A stretch of 64,000 nt of DNA from Shouchella oshimensis (GTDB taxonomy: Bacteria; Bacillota; Bacilli; Bacillales; Bacillaceae_D), in NCBI RefSeq assembly GCF_002019765.1, contig NZ_KV917380.1, positions 3,831,836-3,895,835 on the forward strand, written 5' to 3'. The position numbers and the translations under genes were made by a program. Shown here piece after piece: positions 58,770 to 64,000 of this stretch (position 1 is its first letter; each line of letters begins with the position of its first letter). The notes below the pieces were generated by a model, which was given only the letters and a program-made list of their open reading frames with translations, had not been told where the DNA came from and ran no database searches.

Positions 58770-60236
58770 ATGAAACCCATTCATCTATTATTTCAATCCA
58801 TCTCTCCATTACCTGCGACTGTTAATCCCGCTCAACTTATTCAAGGTGTGACAGACCGTTCATTAGACGTTCGACCTGGATACACTTTTATAGCGGTGAA
58901 AGGATACGCCTCCGATGGTCATGCTTACATCCATGACGCCATTCGAAAAGGAGCTACCATTATTGTTGGAGAAGAAACGTTAACAGACTTGCCTGTTCCT
59001 TACGTACAAGTTACGAATAGCCGACTTATACTGGCTAAATTAGCGAGCCGTTTTTATGAAAATACCAAAAAGAAGCCTATTATGATCGGTATTACTGGTA
59101 CAAACGGAAAAACAACTACCTCGTTTATGCTTAAACATTTAGTCGAAACGGCTGGATATTCATGTGCCTTGTTCGGGACAGTCGTTACGATTATTAATGG
59201 GTCAGAAAGGACTTCCGACAAAAATACAACATTAGGTCCAATTGAACTTCATAAACACCTAGCTAAAAGCACAGACGATATTGTCATTATGGAAGTCTCT
59301 TCTCATGCATTAGCACAACATCGGGTTGCTGGTTTATCCTTTGATTTTGCCCTTTTTACCAATCTAAGTCACGATCACCTTGATTACCATCAGACGATGA
59401 CAAATTATTTTCACGCAAAAAAAACCCTTTTTTCACTCCTCCATGTCGATGGAAAAGCGATTATTAATACGTACGACAACTGGGGGAAAAAATTGGTTGC
59501 AGAATTAGAAAATGAACCTCTTTCTTTACACACAATCGGCAGCGGGCAAGAGTTGGAAATAGCATCCATTACTCATGACTTGCCGATGAAAACAACTCTG
59601 ATCCACAATGGGGAACCTGTATCATTAAATGTCCCATTAAGTGGTGAGCATAATATGTATAACGCGGCTATGGCTTATTTAACAGCAAGACTAATGAATA
59701 TAAAACAAGAAGCCATATGTAGTGCCTTCCATACCTTCAAAGGAGCACCAGGACGATTTGAAACATTTCAGCATCCAAGTGGAGCCGTGTTTGTGATAGA
59801 CTATGCCCACACTGAAGACGCTTTTTCCTATTGTTTGCAAGCCATTAATCAGTTAGGCGCTACACATATTACCCACATATTCGGCTTTAGAGGTGGACGC
59901 GACACAGGAAAACGCAAAGCGATGATTCAAGCAACTGAGAAATGGAGTCAATCGATCATATTAACATTTGATGATCTAAACCAGATGACACCGGAAGAAA
60001 TGCGCCGCACTTTGCATGCTATTCCTTTAGCTCACGGAAAAGTGATACCTGATCGAACAGTCGCTATCCTAAAAGCATGGCAACATGCTAAAAAAGGAGA
60101 TTGGGTCTTAATTACAGGAAAAGGCCACGAACGATATAAACAACCTTTCCACTATGACGTTCATTCCGATAAAGACATGTTGGAACAATTACAAAACGGT
60201 ACGCTTAAGCCTCGAAACGTCACAAGAACATCTTAA
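58770..60236 (+). CDS. MurE-like Mur ligase, stand-alone paralogue lacking the DNPR motif
   Basis: A 488-residue three-domain Mur ligase. The N-terminal UDP-substrate domain covers about 1-95; the ATPase domain has GITGTNGKTTT near residue 108 and EVSSHALAQHRV near 177; the C-terminal domain has PGRFETF near 330 and ITGKGHERYK near 450. In MurE that adds meso-diaminopimelate the C-domain carries DNPR; here the aligned place reads TFDDLNQMTPEE, so DAP is probably not the amino acid. It is outside the division/cell-wall cluster, next to a HAD phosphatase. GGAAAGGGGG precedes the ATG. Likely a second MurE-type ligase with other specificity. Confidence 0.88.
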   Translation: MKPIHLLFQSISPLPATVNPAQLIQGVTDRSLDVRPGYTFIAVKGYASDGHAYIHDAIRKGATIIVGEETLTDLPVPYVQVTNSRLILAKLASRFYENTKKKPIMIGITGTNGKTTTSFMLKHLVETAGYSCALFGTVVTIINGSERTSDKNTTLGPIELHKHLAKSTDDIVIMEVSSHALAQHRVAGLSFDFALFTNLSHDHLDYHQTMTNYFHAKKTLFSLLHVDGKAIINTYDNWGKKLVAELENEPLSLHTIGSGQELEIASITHDLPMKTTLIHNGEPVSLNVPLSGEHNMYNAAMAYLTARLMNIKQEAICSAFHTFKGAPGRFETFQHPSGAVFVIDYAHTEDAFSYCLQAINQLGATHITHIFGFRGGRDTGKRKAMIQATEKWSQSIILTFDDLNQMTPEEMRRTLHAIPLAHGKVIPDRTVAILKAWQHAKKGDWVLITGKGHERYKQPFHYDVHSDKDMLEQLQNGTLKPRNVTRTS

Positions 60237-60244
60237 CATACACC

Positions 60245-60271
60245 AAAGGTTCAGCTAAGCTGAGCCTTTAT
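60245..60271. terminator. Terminator of the MurE-like gene (bidirectional)
   Basis: AAAGGTTCAGC and GCTGAGCCTTT arms around TAA, 8 nt past the stop. Confidence 0.8.
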
Positions 60272-60403
60272 TAAGCGGATTCGACCACGGTGATTGATTT
60301 CATCTTCAAGCACGTGATACCAAAGAAAATAGTGATTAATGATTGTACCGTCTGGCCCATGCACTCTCTTTATAAAGCCAATATAGCCTACAATGGCATA
60401 CAT
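60251..60403 (-). CDS. Possible small protein (50 aa) downstream of the HD hydrolase gene
   Basis: A 50-residue frame from ATG 60403 to TGA 60251, reading MYAIVGYIGFIKRVHGPDGT at the start and ending RLIKAQLS. It begins 14 nt after the HD gene stop. Composition is protein-like (balanced, aromatic-rich) and the frame extends upstream without a stop into the HD gene, but there is no good ribosome site, and its last codons lie in the terminator stem of the convergent gene. Family not recognised. Confidence 0.4.
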   Translation of the reverse strand: MYAIVGYIGFIKRVHGPDGTIINHYFLWYHVLEDEINHRGRIRLIKAQLS

Positions 60404-60416
60404 TCTTTGATCAAAG

Positions 60417-61361
60417 TCATCGCTTCCATTTAACAGTATAGGTCTTTTCGAGTTTCTGTAACTGTCTAATTTTCATTGTGCCGTCATTCGTCTCAACGTA
60501 TGATTTCCCGTTATAGAGTGGTGCTTTATTGTAGATTTTTTTAACGTTCAATAGCAATCCCTCACCTGTGAGCGTTTCACTAAATGAAAGTGTTTCTGTT
60601 CGATAAAGAAGCACATCGAGTAGCTCTTCCACTTCCTTAATTTGAGATTGCTTTAGAACGCTTAGCAATTCATCATCTGTTAACAGATGAATGCTTGCAT
60701 CATTATAGGTTTCGCAATAACGATGAACAGCTTTTGCTAACAGTTGATCTGCTGCCAGTAACAAAGGCGAGAGAAACAATCGATGATCGTTCACCATGCA
60801 GTCCATTATAAACGAGCTCGTCGTTTCATCTGCCTCTACCCCTGCTTTTGTGCACTTCATAAACGGAAGAACTTCCTTAGGCAATCGATTCAAACCACCC
60901 ATCATATACATATCACGAAAAAAGCTGTCCACATGATCAAGACCGATAATGTCCCTCGTACCCGTTAAACCATTCTCTTGATTTAAGCAAGCTACTACAT
61001 CTTCAACCCTAATCTTATTGTCCCTCAAGATGGTACAGATCTCTTCTGATTGAATGAGCTTTTCTGTTAATTCATGATGGTTGTATCCAAGTGTTCGCTC
61101 AACAGCATGTGAAAAAGGGAGATGTCCAATATCATGTAAAATGGCTGCGGCACGTAATGCACGATCCTCATGAAAAAACCATACTGTCAGCTTCCAAACT
61201 CCTACAGTGTGCTCGAACCTAGAGTGAGTAACAGGAGAAACCAATGAACCTGCCCCATAGTGCGCTAAATATTTTAGTCGTTTAACGGATCTCGTTTGAA
61301 AAAGCGCTTTTTCCCAAGGAAGCATGCATATGTCGGGATACAACGGCTCGTTGATGATCAT
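60417..61361 (-). CDS. HD-domain phosphohydrolase
   Basis: A 314-residue HD-superfamily protein. The metal site shows as SRFEHTVGVW (first His) near residue 46, ILHDIGHLPFSHAVE with the HD pair near 74-88, and DHVDSFFRD near 142. Such a layout is shared by dGTPase/SAMHD-like and YdhJ-like hydrolases acting on nucleotides or other phosphomonoesters. Shorter than B. subtilis YwfO (about 430). GGGAGGAG precedes the ATG. It lies 15 nt downstream of the cysteine hydrolase gene, same strand, so the two form an operon. Confidence 0.85.
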   Translation of the reverse strand: MIINEPLYPDICMLPWEKALFQTRSVKRLKYLAHYGAGSLVSPVTHSRFEHTVGVWKLTVWFFHEDRALRAAAILHDIGHLPFSHAVERTLGYNHHELTEKLIQSEEICTILRDNKIRVEDVVACLNQENGLTGTRDIIGLDHVDSFFRDMYMMGGLNRLPKEVLPFMKCTKAGVEADETTSSFIMDCMVNDHRLFLSPLLLAADQLLAKAVHRYCETYNDASIHLLTDDELLSVLKQSQIKEVEELLDVLLYRTETLSFSETLTGEGLLLNVKKIYNKAPLYNGKSYVETNDGTMKIRQLQKLEKTYTVKWKR

Positions 61362-61376
61362 TTTCTCTCCTCCCTT

Positions 61377-61934
61377 CTATCGATACATATGGTGAGTTGG
61401 TGTAAATACCTCTTCCCGCGTTTCGCGCACAATAGAAAAATGGTCAACATTATAATGTCCATGGAGTGCATGGTTATGATGATCAATGATTTGTTGTGCT
61501 GCTAAGTATTTCGTATTTGAGGTAGAATGAGCATCGCCAACCAATGTTACGTCAAGGCCATTCACTGTAGCGGTACGTACTGCCGTATCAATGCAATGTT
61601 CTGTTTTACAACCGGCAATAACAAGATGCTGCATGCCTTTTTCCTTAATATACTGAAGTAACCCTGTCTGATAAAACGCATTTGTTGCTTCTTTATCAAA
61701 CACAATATCGCTCTGCTCTCTCCATAAAGAAGGGTGAACATCAAACCCGTCTCCCATTCCATTTGCAACATCTTTATCTCGAATGAACAGAACAGGAACT
61801 CCCAGTTCACGCGCTTTTTTAATAAGGTGATTTATATTCCCAAGCAATCGTTGTTTATCAACAACTCCTTCCTCTACATCGTTTCCATCTACTAAGTCTT
61901 TTTGCGTATCAATAATGAGTAAACCTTGTTTCAC
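61377..61934 (-). CDS. Isochorismatase-family cysteine hydrolase
   Basis: A 185-residue cysteine hydrolase of the isochorismatase/nicotinamidase fold. The catalytic Asp is in LLIIDTQKDLV near residue 9, and the nucleophile Cys in VIAGCKTEHCIDTAVRTA near 113 (the second Cys fits the family position). Substrates in the family are amides or isochorismate; the one here is unknown. The start is GTG at 61934 after a run of six G; the frame to 62048 spans the divergent promoter area and is rejected. Confidence 0.88.
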   Translation of the reverse strand: MKQGLLIIDTQKDLVDGNDVEEGVVDKQRLLGNINHLIKKARELGVPVLFIRDKDVANGMGDGFDVHPSLWREQSDIVFDKEATNAFYQTGLLQYIKEKGMQHLVIAGCKTEHCIDTAVRTATVNGLDVTLVGDAHSTSNTKYLAAQQIIDHHNHALHGHYNVDHFSIVRETREEVFTPTHHMYR

Positions 61935-62081
61935 ATTAATCCCCCCATTTTTTCGGAATAAGAAGGATTCGTTAAGCAACCGATTAATTCCTTCATATAT
62001 TTTTTCAAAACGAGATTTGACGAATAAGGTAAAATAAAGAGTAAGCATACGTAATGGATTACATTCAGGGGGATAGAAAAG

Positions 62082-62918
62082 ATGAATAACCTATTTAAGG
62101 ACGTAGATTTAGTCATTTTTGATTTGGATGGTACACTCTATGAAGATACGGATCATTTTGATTACTACGCTGACACACTTGCAAAAGAACTTTCAGAAGA
62201 GACACAGGAGCGTTTCTTTACTGACTATAAAGAAATGAAAAAAGGCAATCACATTGTCTCAATTGGGAAGGCTTACGATGTTAAGAACGACTATGTCATT
62301 GAAGTAGATCCATTTAAAGGACATGTGGAAAAAGTACATCAATGGGATGGAGAAGAAGTTCCAGCTACCGAATGGGAAAACATTTATCCATCACCTGTCA
62401 GCTACGATTTTGATCAGCTTATTGCAATTGGTGACGGTTGGTGGCTCCCTAATGTCGCTGCTCGTCATTATGGTATTTCCGATCCACAGCCTGCCTATGA
62501 TGCAACAAAAGAATACATGGCAACTGAACACTTTTCTCTCACGGTTATAGAAGGTTTACGCGAAGGGCTTCTTTCCTTAAAAAAGAAAAAATCGGTTGTT
62601 CTTTTGACAAATAGTACCGAGGACGATGTTGAACGACTCCTCCACCTGTTACAGTTAGAAGGCGTGTTCCACGAAGTCATTACTTCAGCTCGAAAACCAC
62701 AATATACGAAGCAGCGATTCGAAGAGATTATCGCCCGTTACAACACATCACCTGAGAGTACCCTCTCTATTGGTGACAACTATTTAAATGAAATCATTCC
62801 TGCTCAAACACTCGGAATGAAATCAATCTATATCGATTTAGAAGAAGGAGCAATGACTTTCGGCGATGTAAAGGTTCGAAGCATTTCCAACCTCATTGAA
62901 CAAATGAAAGAAGCGTAA
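62082..62918 (+). CDS. HAD superfamily hydrolase
   Basis: A 278-residue HAD protein with motif I VIFDLDGTLYEDTDHF at residues 10-25, motif II VVLLTNSTEDDV near 168, and motif III SIGDNYLNEIIPAQTLG near 228. The cap between motif I and II is unusually large and contains GDGWWLPNVAARHYG. AGGGGGGA precedes the ATG. Phosphatase of unknown substrate; divergent from the cysteine hydrolase gene. Confidence 0.87.
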   Translation: MNNLFKDVDLVIFDLDGTLYEDTDHFDYYADTLAKELSEETQERFFTDYKEMKKGNHIVSIGKAYDVKNDYVIEVDPFKGHVEKVHQWDGEEVPATEWENIYPSPVSYDFDQLIAIGDGWWLPNVAARHYGISDPQPAYDATKEYMATEHFSLTVIEGLREGLLSLKKKKSVVLLTNSTEDDVERLLHLLQLEGVFHEVITSARKPQYTKQRFEEIIARYNTSPESTLSIGDNYLNEIIPAQTLGMKSIYIDLEEGAMTFGDVKVRSISNLIEQMKEA

Positions 62919-62928
62919 AAAGCTGTTG

Positions 62929-62968
62929 TCGCCTATCTCTACATAATAGTGGATAGGCGGTTGTTTTA
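62929..62968 (+). terminator. Terminator of the HAD gene
   Basis: CGCCTATC and GATAGGCG arms with a T-rich tail (GGTTGTTTTATTTAT), 10 nt past the stop. The 62969-63159 stretch holds only AT-rich DNA and the ribosome site of the next gene. Confidence 0.75.
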
Positions 62969-63159
62969 TTTATCTTTAACAATGCTGGTTGAACTCCCTT
63001 ATATTCCTTATAAAGTTATAAATGCGACTAATTACCTGTTTTATTTGTCAGATTATTTTACAAATACTATACCAAATTCCTCTTTTTTCTTTTATCATTG
63101 AACTATATGATAAAGATTATCTAAATCTTTATTTCTATATATACTTAGGAGGATTATTT

Positions 63160-64000
63160 ATGGAGGCATTTATAAGTGCTGTGAATAACGTCTTGTGGAG
63201 TTCACCAGTCGTCTACACATTACTTGGTATCGGTTTAATATTTTCAATTTTGACTCGCTTCTTACAAGTAAGGCACATTAAAGACATGTTCGTCCTCATG
63301 TTTAAAGGAAAATCTTCTGATGCTGGTGTTTCGTCTTTTCAAGCTTTGTCTGTTGCTTTAGCTGGAAGAGTTGGTACAGGTAATATAGCAGGCGTCGCCT
63401 CAGCGATTTTTTACGGTGGTCCAGGAGCTGTATTTTGGATGTGGGCAATTGCATTTTTAGGTGCATCTAGTGCTTTCATAGAATCAACACTGGCTCAAGT
63501 CTATAAAACAAAAATTAACGGTCAATACAGAGGTGGGCCAGCTTATTATATTGAAAAAGGTTTAGGTCAAAAATGGTTTGGTATCGTCTTTGCAATTGCA
63601 GCATTAATGGCAATGGCTTTACTTATGCCTGGTGTCCAATCGAATGCCATTGCAGCAGCAATGACAAATGCTTTTGAAATACCCAATTGGGTGACAGGTG
63701 TATTTCTAGTAGCGGTTCTTGGTTTAATTATACTTGGAGGAATTAAATGGATTGCTAATACAGCAGCTTTTATTGTTCCATTTATGGCAATTGCCTATAT
63801 GATTATGGCTGCGGTTATTATCGGAATGAATATTACAGAAATACCAAATACAATTCAACTTATCGTCAGTAGCGCTTTTGGGATGGACTCATTATTCGGT
63901 GGTCTAATTGGAAGTGCCATTGCATGGGGAGTCATGCGTGGAGTTTATTCTAATGAAGCTGGTCAAGGGACAGGGCCACACCCTGCTGCGGCAGCAGAGG
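63160..64000 (+). CDS. AgcS-type alanine/glycine:cation symporter (5' part, cut by window edge)
   Basis: The first 280 residues of a sodium:alanine (or glycine) symporter. The conserved ALAGRVGTGNIAGVA near residue 65-80 and GGPAYYIEKGLG near 125-137 are AGCS signatures, and the window ends in MRGVYSNEAGQGTGPHPAAA, the family's conserved NEAG-x-G motif. Imports alanine or glycine with Na+. AGGAGGATT precedes the ATG. Runs off the right edge; full proteins are about 470-500 residues. Confidence 0.93.
   Translation, partial: MEAFISAVNNVLWSSPVVYTLLGIGLIFSILTRFLQVRHIKDMFVLMFKGKSSDAGVSSFQALSVALAGRVGTGNIAGVASAIFYGGPGAVFWMWAIAFLGASSAFIESTLAQVYKTKINGQYRGGPAYYIEKGLGQKWFGIVFAIAALMAMALLMPGVQSNAIAAAMTNAFEIPNWVTGVFLVAVLGLIILGGIKWIANTAAFIVPFMAIAYMIMAAVIIGMNITEIPNTIQLIVSSAFGMDSLFGGLIGSAIAWGVMRGVYSNEAGQGTGPHPAAAAE

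Overview
The window is chromosomal DNA of a low-GC, spore-forming Bacillaceae bacterium, most likely from the Shouchella/Alkalihalobacillus (Bacillus clausii-like) group. The inference rests on strong AGGAGG ribosome sites with frequent TTG and GTG starts, a CotD-like spore coat gene behind a sigma-K-type promoter, a T-box leader, candidate sigma-B, sigma-W and sigma-D promoters, and Bacillus-type families (YneR, YndM/DUF2512, SLAP, PspA, pxp/ycs-kip cluster, MurQ-MurP-MupG). No rRNA, tRNA, CRISPR array, transposase or prophage was seen.

Layout. 1-2.5 kb (minus strand): the 5' part of a RiPP (ribosomally made, modified peptide) locus, with a LanB-type dehydratase cut by the left edge preceded by four tandem, almost identical, cysteine-free precursor genes on a 201-bp unit. 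3-7.2 kb: glutaminase, small unknown gene, 2Fe-2S ferredoxin, LysR regulator divergent from an MFS exporter. 7.3-10.3 kb: DUF2785 protein and arsRBC. 10.4-14.6 kb: stress membrane peptide, nucleotidase, PspA, chemoreceptor. 14.6-19.2 kb: 5-oxoprolinase operon pxpB-pxpC-ycsI-ycsG-pxpA. 19.3-24.5 kb: TIM-barrel isomerase, fused siderophore permease and its lipoprotein under a Fur box, Nudix, YneR. 24.6-30.5 kb: a TPM/coiled-coil membrane protein and the MurNAc uptake/recycling operon murQ-murP-mupG. 30.7-36 kb: oxidoreductase, chloramphenicol acetyltransferase with a translational attenuator, DinB-like protein, and a MerR-ABC exporter pair. 36-43.6 kb: acetyltransferases, S51 peptidase, PepSY lipoprotein, NAD(P)HX repair enzyme, AI-2E family protein, CotD-like coat protein, YkuK-like protein, NupC. 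44-51.4 kb: hydrolase, a BCCT osmolyte transporter carrying a C-terminal RCK_C-like domain, a TAXI-TRAP transporter operon. 51.5-55.9 kb: DUF2512, SLAP protein, T-box-controlled trpS, a frameshifted zinc-peptidase-like gene, WrbA, rhodanese-like protein. 56-64 kb: MerR/aldehyde dehydrogenase pair, HAD phosphatase, stand-alone MurE-like ligase, HD hydrolase, cysteine hydrolase, HAD hydrolase, and the start of an AgcS-type symporter.

Four copies of a ~275-bp terminal-inverted-repeat element (GAGGCTGGGACA ends) sit in intergenic DNA at 2.7, 10.7, 31.7 and 40.7 kb; they look like a non-autonomous MITE-like family.

The best candidates for something undescribed are the cysteine-free RiPP precursor array with its LanB enzyme, the BCCT-RCK_C fusion, the second-type MurE ligase lacking the DNPR motif, and the TPM-coiled-coil-GlyArg protein. 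Coordinates and start choices come from reading the sequence by eye; family names come from recognised motifs and no database search was run.
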